A DNA stretch of 42,892 bases from ZC4RG36 sp964652205 (GTDB lineage: Bacteria; Chloroflexota; Anaerolineae; Aggregatilineales; Phototrophicaceae). Below the pieces are notes generated by a model that searched no databases, was not told the origin of the DNA, and saw only the letters and a program-made list of their open reading frames with translations. The translations under genes were made by a program, and so were the position numbers. The DNA lies in NCBI GenBank assembly GCA_964652205.1, contig CAZZAO010000035.1:1-42892 (forward strand), read 5' to 3'. Below, one piece after another: positions 7,195 through 14,943 of this stretch. How positions within the stretch are numbered: the first letter of the stretch is position 1; every line of letters starts with the position of its first letter.

Positions 7195-9024
7195 ATGATG
7201 AGCCAGCGACCGTCCAACAGTGTCTTCATCAGCTACCGGCGTGACGCCAGCGGGATTTATGCGCTGGCAATTTATCAGCATCTAAGCGCCCACCACATCG
7301 ACGTTTTTTACGATCTGGAGTCGATCAAAACCGGGCAGTTCGGCGAGATCATTCTGGGGCAAATTGCCGCCCGCCCCTATTTCATGCCGGTCTTCGCTCC
7401 CGGTACGCTCAACCGCTGCGTCGAACCCGACGACTGGGTTCGCCGTGAGATCGAACATGCGCTGTCGCTCCATCGGGCGCTGGTTCCCCTGCATTCCCCC
7501 GATTTTGATTTCGGCGATCTGGATCGTTATGTCCCGCAGTTTGCCAGCGCCATCCGCGCCTTCAACATGGTGGAACTGCCGACACAGAAGCTGCAATACT
7601 TCAGGTACGCGCTTCAGAACGTCGTCGACAACTTTCTCAAGCCAATCAGCCTGGACGTGACGCCGACCACACCTGCCGCTGCTGATGAAGTTGCCCGCGT
7701 CAAAGAAGTTCTGGATGCGGAATCTCCGGTCACGGATATCCAACTGACCGCTCAGGATTATATGGATCGGGCGCGCTATCGCTCTCTGAGGGGCGACCTG
7801 AGCGGAGCCATTCAGGATTACACCGAGGCGCTGCGCCTCAAGCCGGATTACTATGAAGCCCTCAACAATCGCGGCATTGACCGCAAGGCGAACGGCGATC
7901 TCGACGGCGCCATTGCCGATTACACCGCTGCCATCCGTCTCCGACCGGATTTATCTCTGGCCTACAACAATCGGGGCAGCGCGCGTGTCTCGAAAGAGGA
8001 TTTGGACGGTGCCTTACAGGATGTTACGGAGGCGATCCGTGTACAGCCCGATGATCCTCTGGCCTACAACAATCGTGGCAGTACCCGTACTCTGATGGGC
8101 GATCTGGCAGGTGCAATCGACGATTATAGCGAAGCACTGCGCCTCCAGCCGACGATGGCCGACGCCTACAATGGTCGTGGCAATGCTTATCTTCTGGCCG
8201 GTCATTTGGATCAGGCGGTCGCTGACTGCACCGAAGCGCTGCGCGTGAAGCCAGACTTTGCGGCAGCCTACTACAATCGCGCGCTGGCTCACACGGAGAA
8301 AGGGAATCTCGACCAGTCGATCAAGGACCTGAATGAAGCGATCCGCCTGAAATCAGATTTCTTTGAAGCCTATTACAACCGGGGGATTGCGCGTGGTTGG
8401 CAGGGCGACGTGGACGGCGAAATCAAGGACTATACACAGGCGATTTATTTCAAGCCAGACTTTGCCGCAGCTTTTTACAATCGGGGTATGAGTCGGGTGG
8501 CGAGGGGAGACCCTGAGGGGGCGGTGAGAGATTACAACGAAGCTCTGCGCCTGAACACCGATGATGCCGAAGCCTTCAATGCGCGTGGCGCAGCTTATTC
8601 CCGGCTGGGCAATTCCGATCAGGCACTGGCCGATTATGATCGAGCCATTCGTGTGAAGCCGGGGTTTGCCGATGCCTACCTCAATCGTGGCATCGAGCAT
8701 TTCTACCGCAATGACTTGCGGAGCGCGCATCTGGATTTCAATCAGGCGATTCGCCTGAATCCATCGGATGTCGATGCCTACTTTAGTCGGGCCGGTATTT
8801 TTCTGTCGAACGGCGATCTGCGCAGCGCCTTCGCCGATTATTCGCAGGTGATTCAATTAAATCCTGGCTACGGTGAAGCCTATCTCAAGCGCGCTGCGAT
8901 CCGTGATACGAGCGGAGATCGTACCGGTGCTGTCGCCGATTATCGACGCGGGCTTGAACTCATGCCGAACCACGAACTGGCTCCGGCGATACGCCAGTAC
9001 CTTGCGGCCTACGGTCGGCGATGA
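7195..9024 (+). CDS. TIR domain protein with C-terminal TPR array
   Basis: The 609-residue protein has an N-terminal TIR domain (residues about 7-140) followed by 12-13 TPR units (about 185-605). The TIR core is visible as SVFISYRRDASG (box 1) and DDWVRREIEHAL. Glu85 in the second motif corresponds to the catalytic Glu of bacterial TIR NAD+ hydrolases, so NADase activity is plausible. Known TIR-TPR and TIR-effector proteins use the repeat part to sense or bind a partner and the TIR to signal or deplete NAD+; that is family knowledge, not shown here. The start is ATGATG at 7195/7198, with a weak GGA upstream. Codon use looks less GC-rich than in the neighbouring TPR gene, which hints at separate acquisition. 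Functions in immunity or signalling remain inference. Confidence 0.92.
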   Translation: MMSQRPSNSVFISYRRDASGIYALAIYQHLSAHHIDVFYDLESIKTGQFGEIILGQIAARPYFMPVFAPGTLNRCVEPDDWVRREIEHALSLHRALVPLHSPDFDFGDLDRYVPQFASAIRAFNMVELPTQKLQYFRYALQNVVDNFLKPISLDVTPTTPAAADEVARVKEVLDAESPVTDIQLTAQDYMDRARYRSLRGDLSGAIQDYTEALRLKPDYYEALNNRGIDRKANGDLDGAIADYTAAIRLRPDLSLAYNNRGSARVSKEDLDGALQDVTEAIRVQPDDPLAYNNRGSTRTLMGDLAGAIDDYSEALRLQPTMADAYNGRGNAYLLAGHLDQAVADCTEALRVKPDFAAAYYNRALAHTEKGNLDQSIKDLNEAIRLKSDFFEAYYNRGIARGWQGDVDGEIKDYTQAIYFKPDFAAAFYNRGMSRVARGDPEGAVRDYNEALRLNTDDAEAFNARGAAYSRLGNSDQALADYDRAIRVKPGFADAYLNRGIEHFYRNDLRSAHLDFNQAIRLNPSDVDAYFSRAGIFLSNGDLRSAFADYSQVIQLNPGYGEAYLKRAAIRDTSGDRTGAVADYRRGLELMPNHELAPAIRQYLAAYGRR

Positions 9025-9048
9025 TGCTTTGGCCGCCGCCAGCCGCCG

Positions 9049-9077
9049 TTGACAGCCCCGCGCCCCTGCGTAAGAAT
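9049..9077 (+). promoter_or_regulatory. Promoter upstream of the permease gene
   Basis: A perfect TTGACA at 9049-9054 is followed after 17 bases by AAGAAT (9072-9077), within GCGTAAGAAT. It lies in the 124-base gap before the permease, and the spacing is ideal for a sigma-70-type promoter. Confidence 0.55.
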
Positions 9078-9148
9078 AGCCTTCAGCACGGTACGCCCGC
9101 GAGTCAACGGGCGCGAATGATGGGATAGATGGAAACGACCCCTCGCGT

Positions 9149-10180
9149 ATGGGTAAGCTGAAAACGCTGCCTCTCGCTCGACTGCTCCTGATTCTGATCG
9201 GCCTCGCGCTGCTGGCGATCAGCGCAGCGGCGGTTCTCGGCACTGGCGATCAGGCCGGAGCCATCGTCAACACCTTCAGCACGCGCTTCCTCGGCATCTT
9301 CATCGAAGCTGCGCCCTTTCTGCTCATCGGCACGCTGGTCTCCGGCCTGATCGACTCGTTCGTCAGCGCTGACGACATCGCCCGCTTCGTCCCGCGTAAC
9401 CCGCTTCTGGCGACAGTCATGGGCATCTTCATGGGCTTCGCCTTCCCGGTCTGTGAGTGCGGCGTAATTCCGGTCGCCCGGCGGCTCTTTAAGAAAGGGC
9501 TGCCGATGTCGGTCGGCATTACCTTCGTGCTGGCCGCGCCGGTCATGAACCCGATTGTCCTCGTCAGCACCTACGTCGCCTTCGGCTTCGGCCCGGTGCT
9601 GATCGGTCGCTACGTCTTCACCGCGCTGGTTGCCGGAGCGGTCGGGCTGGTGTTCGCTGTCGCCGGTCGCCCGCAGGAAGTGCTGCGCCCCGCTGTGCTG
9701 ATGCCGGTTATGGGCGGCTCGACTGCCATGCTGCCTGCCTCAGTTCCCGCGCCGCGCAAATCGCTGGCGCTCGGCCTGCGTGACGCGCTCAGGGCGGCGA
9801 GCGACGAGTATTTTGAGATGGGCCGCTACCTCATCATCGGCTCGCTGATCGCCGCGCTGATGCAGACGCTCGTCAGTCAGGACGTGCTGCTGGCGCTCGG
9901 CAGGGGGCCGGTCATCTCGGTGCTGGTGATGCAGGCGCTGGCCTTCGTCCTCAGCGTCTGCTCGACGGTCGATGCCTTCCTCGCGCTGGCCTTCGTCGGC
10001 ACGTTCACGACCGGCTCGATCCTCTCGTTCCTGACTTTCGGGCCGATGGTGGACATCAAGAGCGCGCTGATGTTCCTCGGCGTTTTCCGGCGCAAGACGG
10101 TGCTCTATCTGATTCTCCTGCCGCTGGCGATGACGATGCTCATTGGCATCTGGCTTAACCTGAATGTATCTTTCCACTGA
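9149..10180 (+). CDS. Permease of the YcgR/YraQ (ArsP_1, DUF318) family
   Basis: This 343-residue membrane protein has about eight to ten helices and belongs to the permease family that includes B. subtilis YcgR and the ArsP-type organoarsenic exporters. Diagnostic features are the FPVCECGVIPVARR motif near residue 105, with two Cys flanking a Glu in a helix turn, and the paired AAPVMNPI and STVDAFLAL half-repeats. The CxECG cysteines are the likely substrate or metal-binding site in this family. The next gene encodes the TIGR03943-type partner, the arrangement seen for ycgR-ycgQ. The substrate is not known; metal or metalloid export is suggested by the family and by the partner's His-rich segments. 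The start lacks a strong ribosome binding site. Confidence 0.9.
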   Translation: MGKLKTLPLARLLLILIGLALLAISAAAVLGTGDQAGAIVNTFSTRFLGIFIEAAPFLLIGTLVSGLIDSFVSADDIARFVPRNPLLATVMGIFMGFAFPVCECGVIPVARRLFKKGLPMSVGITFVLAAPVMNPIVLVSTYVAFGFGPVLIGRYVFTALVAGAVGLVFAVAGRPQEVLRPAVLMPVMGGSTAMLPASVPAPRKSLALGLRDALRAASDEYFEMGRYLIIGSLIAALMQTLVSQDVLLALGRGPVISVLVMQALAFVLSVCSTVDAFLALAFVGTFTTGSILSFLTFGPMVDIKSALMFLGVFRRKTVLYLILLPLAMTMLIGIWLNLNVSFH

Positions 10181-10213
10181 TATTTCCGTAAGGCAGAGTA
10201 ACTACGCCCAAAT

Positions 10214-10256
10214 CTTTCTCCTTTCGCCCTGAGGGAGAAGGGCTGGGGATGAGGGC
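10214..10256. repeat. Dispersed hairpin repeat (CTCC...GGAG...GGGGATGAGGG)
   Basis: This is one copy of an intergenic repeat with a CTCC/GGAG-type stem followed by a G-rich GGGGATGAGGG tail. Related copies are at 11175-11328 (split), 31467-31515 and 35523-35560. Here the GAGGG tail (10251-10255) lies six bases before the ATG of the next gene and is its only Shine-Dalgarno-like sequence. Confidence 0.65.
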
Positions 10257-10261
10257 ATTCC

Positions 10262-11068
10262 ATGACCACTATCGAGCTGCACGAACACGATCATGAGCAC
10301 CGCCATCCGCGTGACGTACAGGCGTGGATCAAGGCCGCCATCCTGTTCGGCCTCGGCGTCTACTTCAACTACAACATCGCCAGCGGCAACCTGAGCAACT
10401 ACATCAACCTGCGCTTTGCGTGGTTATCCTACGCCGCGGCGGCGCTGTTCCTGATCCTCGGCCTGTTCGGTTTCGCCACGCTGATCCGCGATGCCCTCGC
10501 TGACCGCCATCCTGACCACGGACAGCAGACCTGTGAGCATGACGCGCTCGATATTCATAATCACGGCTTTGTCTCGTGGCCGGTGCTGTTGATCGTCGCT
10601 GTCCCGCTGATTCTCGGCGTGTTCGTGCCGTCGCATCCGCTCGGCGCGCGGGCCGTCGATGGCAATCTGTCGATCAGCGCCGCCTCGACGATTAACGCCG
10701 CCGCGCTGACGATCCCGCCGGAGCAGCGCAACGTCCTCGACTGGCTGCGCGCCTTTTCGCTGTCGCAGGACATGACTCACTTCAACAACCAGCCCGCCGA
10801 CCTGATCGGATTCGTCTACCATGAGCCGACTTTCGGCGAGGATCATTTTATGATCGCGCGCTTCGCCATTAGCTGCTGCGTCGCCGATGCCTCGGCCATC
10901 GGCGTGCCAGTTTTCTGGAGCGATTCGGCCAGCCTGAAAGTGGATGCGTGGGTGCGTGTCAAAGGGAGCTTTCAGGTCGGCGAGTTCCGCAGCGACACCG
11001 TCCCGGTCTTGCAGGCCACGTCGGTCGAGGCCGTCCCGCAGCCCGAACATCCGTATTTGTATCCATGA
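10262..11068 (+). CDS. TIGR03943-family permease partner (YcgQ-like)
   Basis: This 268-residue protein matches the TIGR03943 family, which is found beside YcgR-type permeases. A His/Asp/Glu-rich cytoplasmic N-terminus (HEHDHEHRH, residues about 7-15) precedes two membrane helices (about 25-42 and 55-78). A second His/Cys-rich loop (HPDHG...CEHD...HNHG) and a third helix (about 105-122) follow, then an extracytoplasmic domain with the family's paired cysteines in SCCVADASAIGVPVFW. The His-rich stretches suggest metal binding, though this is inferred from composition. It lies 81 bases after the permease, so the two probably work as one transport system. Its apparent ribosome binding site comes from the intergenic repeat tail. 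Confidence 0.88.
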   Translation: MTTIELHEHDHEHRHPRDVQAWIKAAILFGLGVYFNYNIASGNLSNYINLRFAWLSYAAAALFLILGLFGFATLIRDALADRHPDHGQQTCEHDALDIHNHGFVSWPVLLIVAVPLILGVFVPSHPLGARAVDGNLSISAASTINAAALTIPPEQRNVLDWLRAFSLSQDMTHFNNQPADLIGFVYHEPTFGEDHFMIARFAISCCVADASAIGVPVFWSDSASLKVDAWVRVKGSFQVGEFRSDTVPVLQATSVEAVPQPEHPYLYP

Positions 11069-11069
11069 G

Positions 11070-11100
11070 AAGAACCGAGAATCGAGAGCCGAGAACCGGG
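11070..11100. repeat. GARCCGAGA simple repeat
   Basis: Three or four imperfect tandem copies of a 9-base unit (GAACCGAGA, GAGCCGAGA) start two bases after the stop of the TIGR03943 gene. The same unit recurs at 12726-12772 and, inverted, at 12846-12886. Confidence 0.6.
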
Positions 11101-11174
11101 ATGCGTTCGAGTTCCAGTTGGTTTCTAGCTGCTCGTCGCTATAACGTCATGAATATACTGCACATTTCTTTCAT

Positions 11175-11328
11175 CCCTCGCCCTGAAGGCATAGCGTTCC
11201 GAACAGCTTTATCGTTCGAGAGTAGCCGATACGGGGTCATTGTGCGCTCGCTTGCCCTGCGGGTCAAAGACGCCGCTGCGCGGCGCGAGCGGTGCAAACT
11301 AAAGCCGCGAAGGGGTCGGGGGTGAGGG
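11175..11328. repeat. Split copy of the G-rich hairpin repeat, with internal hairpins
   Basis: The two ends, CCCTCGCCCTGAAGG (11175-11189) and GAAGGGGTCGGGGGTGAGGG (ending 11328), are the two halves of the dispersed repeat. They are separated by about 120 bases that include a 7-bp stem, CGCTCGC (11245-11251) with GCGAGCG (11285-11291). The 261-base gap between the flanking genes holds nothing else recognisable. The GAGGG at the right end abuts the TTG start of the next gene. Confidence 0.5.
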
Positions 11329-11329
11329 T

Positions 11330-12721
11330 TTGATCACCAGATTCGACCGTTTCGTTCTGATCGTCCTCGGCGTCCTTGTGCTGGCGATCCTGTGCGTCGT
11401 CGCCCTCGGCGACCGCGTCGGCGTGACGCTCGTGCGCGTCGCGCCGCTCGGCACGGCAGGCAGCACGACGACGGTTCTGATCCAGTTCAGCGAGACGATG
11501 GATCGTGACTCGGTCGCCAGCCGCCTGCGCTTCACGCCTGCTGTTCAGGGGACTGCCAGTTGGACGGGCGCGACCCTGATTTTTCGGCCAGCGACCGCGC
11601 TCAGGCCGGGGGCAACTTACACCGTCAGCCTCGATAAGGGCGCGCGCAGCGACGCCGGACGTCAGTTGCTCTCGGCCTACAGTTTCCAGTTCAAGGTATC
11701 GAGGCCGCAGATCGCCTTCCTCGCGCCTGCCGACAGCGCCCCGCAGAATATCTGGATCGCCTCGCAGGACGACCCGCAGCAGCCAAAGCAGATCACCTTC
11801 AGCCCGACCGGCGTCTATAATTTCGGCGTCAGCTCTGACGGCACGCAGATCGCTTTCGCCGAGCGTAAGAGCAGCGGCGGCACGTCGGATATCAAGCTGC
11901 TCGACCTCGCCAGCGGCGGGCTGACGCAGTTAACCAACTGTCAGGACGCTGACTGCACCACGCCGGTCTGGCGGCCTGACGGGCGCGTGATCGCCTACGA
12001 GCGCGTCGAGATGAACAGCGGCCTGACTGGCGTCGGTTCCAGCCCGACGCGCATTTGGCTGCTCGATCTCTCGACTTCGCCGCCCGCTACCCGACCGCTG
12101 TTCAGCGATTTACAGATACTCGGCTACGGCGCGGAATGGTCATCGGACGGCAGCAGGATCGCGGTCTTCAACCGCGATCAGGGCATTCTGGTCTACGATT
12201 TCACGACCGGCACGGCCTCAGCAGTGCCGAGCGTCGGCGGCCTGACGGGCGCTCTCTCGCCTGACGGTACGCGCCTCGTCTATCCTGAGCTGGTGTTGGG
12301 CGATGGTCAGCAGCAGCGTTCCTATCTGCGAATGGCGAACCTGAGCAATCATACGATTGAGCCGCTGACCGACGCTAACGATCCGGTCAGGGACGACAGC
12401 GCCGAATGGAGTCCCGACGGCAGGACGCTGGCGGTCGCGCGGCAGTACCTCGACAGCCGTTTCACGCGCGGCGCGCAAATTTACCTGATGAACCCGACCG
12501 ACGCCTCGGTGAAGGCGGTCACGGACGATCCGCGCTACGCTAATGCCTTTTTCGCCTGGGACGCGACCGGCGATCAACTGCTGATTCAGCGCTTTCAGGA
12601 GACGGATGAGAATGGCGAGCTGAAAACCGACAGCCGCCCCGAAGTCTGGACGGCTGATCTGGCGACCGGCGCGCTGACTAAAATCGCCAGCAACGTCTTT
12701 CACCCGCGCTGGGTTCCCTGA
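11330..12721 (+). CDS. Membrane-anchored Ig-like/TolB-type beta-propeller protein
   Basis: This 463-residue protein has an uncleaved N-terminal anchor (residues about 9-25) that places the rest outside the membrane. Residues about 40-120 resemble a bacterial Ig-like Big_5 domain (IQFSETMDRDSV, LRPGATYTVSL). The remainder is a six- or seven-bladed TolB/WD40-like propeller, seen in recurring SxDGxxIAF, RPDGRVIAYE, SSDGSRIAVF and SPDGRTLAVAR blades. Such propellers usually bind proteins or glycans; no enzyme motif is visible. The start is read as TTG at 11330, directly after the repeat's GGGGGTGAGGG; no ATG or GTG precedes the anchor in frame. It is followed by a thioredoxin gene across an inverted repeat. 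Confidence 0.85.
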   Translation: MITRFDRFVLIVLGVLVLAILCVVALGDRVGVTLVRVAPLGTAGSTTTVLIQFSETMDRDSVASRLRFTPAVQGTASWTGATLIFRPATALRPGATYTVSLDKGARSDAGRQLLSAYSFQFKVSRPQIAFLAPADSAPQNIWIASQDDPQQPKQITFSPTGVYNFGVSSDGTQIAFAERKSSGGTSDIKLLDLASGGLTQLTNCQDADCTTPVWRPDGRVIAYERVEMNSGLTGVGSSPTRIWLLDLSTSPPATRPLFSDLQILGYGAEWSSDGSRIAVFNRDQGILVYDFTTGTASAVPSVGGLTGALSPDGTRLVYPELVLGDGQQQRSYLRMANLSNHTIEPLTDANDPVRDDSAEWSPDGRTLAVARQYLDSRFTRGAQIYLMNPTDASVKAVTDDPRYANAFFAWDATGDQLLIQRFQETDENGELKTDSRPEVWTADLATGALTKIASNVFHPRWVP

Positions 12722-12725
12722 AATT

Positions 12726-12886
12726 AAGAACCGAGAGCCGAGAACCGAGAAAAGAGTGCTGAGAAACGGATAAGTAAATTGTCAGGTCGTTTAGCACTTG
12801 AGCGAAAATACACCCGAACAGGTTGAGGTCAGGCGTTTATGCACACTCTTTTTCTCGGCTCTCAGTTCTCGGCTCTCGGCTCTGTG
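12726..12886. repeat. Long imperfect inverted repeat of CCGAGA units
   Basis: The left arm (about 12726-12763) carries GAACCGAGA/GAGCCGAGA units ending GAGAAAAGAGTGC. The right arm (about 12839-12886) is its near reverse complement (GCACACTCTTTTTCTCGGCTCTC...). The arms are about 75 bases apart and could fold into a hairpin of some 30 bp just before the thioredoxin start. Confidence 0.65.
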
Positions 12887-12896
12887 GCTGTTCCCC

Positions 12897-13520
12897 ATGT
12901 CTGAAGCTCCCGCCCGACGCGGCTTTTCTCCGGCGATGCTGCTGTTTGTGCTGTTTCCACTGCTCGGCGTGATTGCCGCCGTGATAGTCGCCCTGACCAA
13001 TGGGGTCGGCGGATCGACACAGATGGTCGCATCGACTCCGGCGGCGATCACTCTGCCACCTGTCGCCACTCAGGTGAAGCTGACCGACCAGCCTGCGCCC
13101 AATTTCTCGCTGCGGACGCTCGACCAGACGACTGCCGCGCTCTCCGATTACCGGGGGCGGATCGTTTTCCTCAACTTCTGGGCGACATGGTGCGTTCCCT
13201 GTCAGCGCGAGCTGCCCGCCTTCACGCAGTTCATGGCCGCGCAGACTGATAAAACGAACGGGCCGATTGTTCTCGGCGTCAATCTGGGCGAAACTTACGA
13301 CGACGTCAGGAAATATCTCGACGCGCGGCAGGTCGCAGGCTTTCCGATCCTGCTCGACATCAATTACAAGGCTGTCGATCTGTATGGCGTCGGCCCGATT
13401 CCGGTCACGTTTGTTATCGATCCGCACGGCATCATTCGCTACTCGAAATATGGCGAGATGAAGCCCGCCGATCTTCAGTCTTACCTCAACGCGGTCAGGA
13501 ACGCGCCCTCAGGCGCGTAG
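12897..13520 (+). CDS. TlpA-type membrane-anchored thioredoxin
   Basis: This 207-residue thiol-disulfide oxidoreductase has an N-terminal signal anchor (residues about 15-37) and an extracytoplasmic thioredoxin fold of the TlpA/ResA/AhpC-TSA type. The active site WATWCVPCQRELP carries the redox pair CxxC, and GPIPVTFVIDPHG contains the conserved cis-Pro loop. Members keep exported cysteines reduced, often for cytochrome c maturation. The start is placed at ATG 12897, because the frame upstream simply translates the CCGAGA inverted repeat; there is no clear ribosome binding site. A 6-bp hairpin, CGCGCC-CTCA-GGCGCG (13502-13517), spans the last codons but has no T-run. Confidence 0.92.
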   Translation: MSEAPARRGFSPAMLLFVLFPLLGVIAAVIVALTNGVGGSTQMVASTPAAITLPPVATQVKLTDQPAPNFSLRTLDQTTAALSDYRGRIVFLNFWATWCVPCQRELPAFTQFMAAQTDKTNGPIVLGVNLGETYDDVRKYLDARQVAGFPILLDINYKAVDLYGVGPIPVTFVIDPHGIIRYSKYGEMKPADLQSYLNAVRNAPSGA

Positions 13521-13564
13521 CCCGGCCTGCTGAATCTCCCGACGAATCGAACGACACACTCGGC

Positions 13565-13570
13565 TACAAT
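13565..13570 (+). promoter_or_regulatory. TACAAT -10 element upstream of the glycosyltransferase
   Basis: TACAAT stands 31 bases before the ATG in an 81-base gap, at the same distance as the other -10 boxes in this window. No convincing -35 is seen at 16-18 bases. Confidence 0.4.
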
Positions 13571-13601
13571 AAGGCAGTCGGCGTTTGTTGGAGTAACTTC
13601 G

Positions 13602-14894
13602 ATGCAACTCACCCTGATGACGGTTGGCTCGCGCGGCGACGTGCAGCCTATCCTTGCGCTTGGCCTCGGTCTGAAAGCCGCCGGTCACGATGTTCGGCTG
13701 GCAACCCACGGCATCTACCGCGAGTTCGTTCAGTCTTTTGGCCTTGATTTTTACGCCATTGAGGGCGATCCGCAGGCGATGCTTCAGGGCGAAACGGGTC
13801 AGCGGATGGTGGCGACTGGCAGCAACCCGCTGACGATGATGCGCCACTTCTCGAAGCTGATGGACGAGATGCTCCAGCGGCTCATCCCCGACGCACTCGA
13901 AGCCAGCCGCGACGCTGAAGCGCTCATCTACACCCCATCAGCCTACTTCGCCGCCCTGCCAGTCGCCGAAAAGCTCGGTCTGCCGCTGATCGCGGCGGGT
14001 CTTCAGCCGACTATTGTGCCAACGCGCGCCTATCCCAACGCCTTTTTCCCGCTGCTGCCGGGACATATCCGCATCGCCCACGCGCTCTACAACCGCGCCA
14101 GCTATGCCATCATGATGCGCCTGTTCTGGCAGTTGATGAAAGGGCCGTTCAACCGCGCCCGCCGTGACGCGCTCGGCCTGCCGCCAGTTAGCTACGGCAG
14201 ATTTAAGTACACCGATAAGGCCGGCATTCCGGTGCTGTACGCCTTCAGCCCGCTGCTCGTCCCCCCGGCGGCGGACTGGCCGGACTCGGTGCATACCACC
14301 GGCTTCTGGTTCCTCGATCAGGCAGCGGGCTGGCAGCCGCCTGCTGATCTGCTCGCCTTTCTTGAGGCTGGCCCCGCGCCGATTTATCTCGGCTTCGGCA
14401 GCATGAGTACGCGCGATCAGGTGGCGACGACGGCGCTGCTGCTCGACGCGGTGGCGAAGTCCGGCCAGCGGGTGGTGCTGGCGTCCGGTTGGGCGGAATT
14501 GAGCGCCGCTGACCTTCCAGTCAACCTCTTTCGGATCGACGCCGCGCCGCACGACTGGCTCTTTCCGCGCATGGCCGCTGTCGTCCATCACGCTGGAGCC
14601 GGGACGACAGCGGCAGGGCTGCGCGCGGGCGTGCCGACGATCTGCGTGCCATTCTTCGCCGACCAGCCGTTCTGGGCCAGCCGAGTCCACGCGCTCGGCG
14701 TCGGCCCCAAGCCGATCCCGCGCAGGCAGTTGAGCGCCGACAGGCTCGCCGCTGCCATCCGCGCTGCCGTGACCGACGCCGGGATGCGCGAGCGCGCCCG
14801 CGCCGTCGGCGAGCAGATTCGCGCCGAGCAGGGCGTCGCCAACGCCGTCGCGCTGGTCGAGCGGCATCTGCGGGCGCGCTTGCCCGGCAGCTAG
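13602..14894 (+). CDS. Family 1 (MGT/UGT-like) glycosyltransferase
   Basis: This 430-residue GT-B-fold glycosyltransferase resembles macrolide, sterol and UDP-glucuronosyl transferases (CAZy GT1). The N-terminal acceptor half begins with TVGSRGDVQPILALGLGLKAAGHDV, typical of sterol glucosyltransferase-like members. The C-terminal donor half carries YLGFGSMSTRD and HHAGAGTTAAGLRAGVP...PFFADQPFWA, which matches the UDP-sugar binding signature (HxGxGTxxxxxxxGxPxxxxPxxxDQ). GGAG (13590-13593) precedes the ATG. It probably attaches a sugar to a lipid or other hydrophobic acceptor at the inner face of the membrane; the acceptor cannot be named from sequence. Confidence 0.92.
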   Translation: MQLTLMTVGSRGDVQPILALGLGLKAAGHDVRLATHGIYREFVQSFGLDFYAIEGDPQAMLQGETGQRMVATGSNPLTMMRHFSKLMDEMLQRLIPDALEASRDAEALIYTPSAYFAALPVAEKLGLPLIAAGLQPTIVPTRAYPNAFFPLLPGHIRIAHALYNRASYAIMMRLFWQLMKGPFNRARRDALGLPPVSYGRFKYTDKAGIPVLYAFSPLLVPPAADWPDSVHTTGFWFLDQAAGWQPPADLLAFLEAGPAPIYLGFGSMSTRDQVATTALLLDAVAKSGQRVVLASGWAELSAADLPVNLFRIDAAPHDWLFPRMAAVVHHAGAGTTAAGLRAGVPTICVPFFADQPFWASRVHALGVGPKPIPRRQLSADRLAAAIRAAVTDAGMRERARAVGEQIRAEQGVANAVALVERHLRARLPGS

Positions 14895-14943
14895 CTCTCG
14901 CGCATAATCAGGAGCAGCATGTTTATCGAGCAGGGGCGTCCCT

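Noticed and set aside
10424..11050. Minus-strand open frame opposite the TIGR03943 gene
   Set aside because: Arg/Asp/Gln-rich shadow of a membrane protein gene with no homology or start signal.
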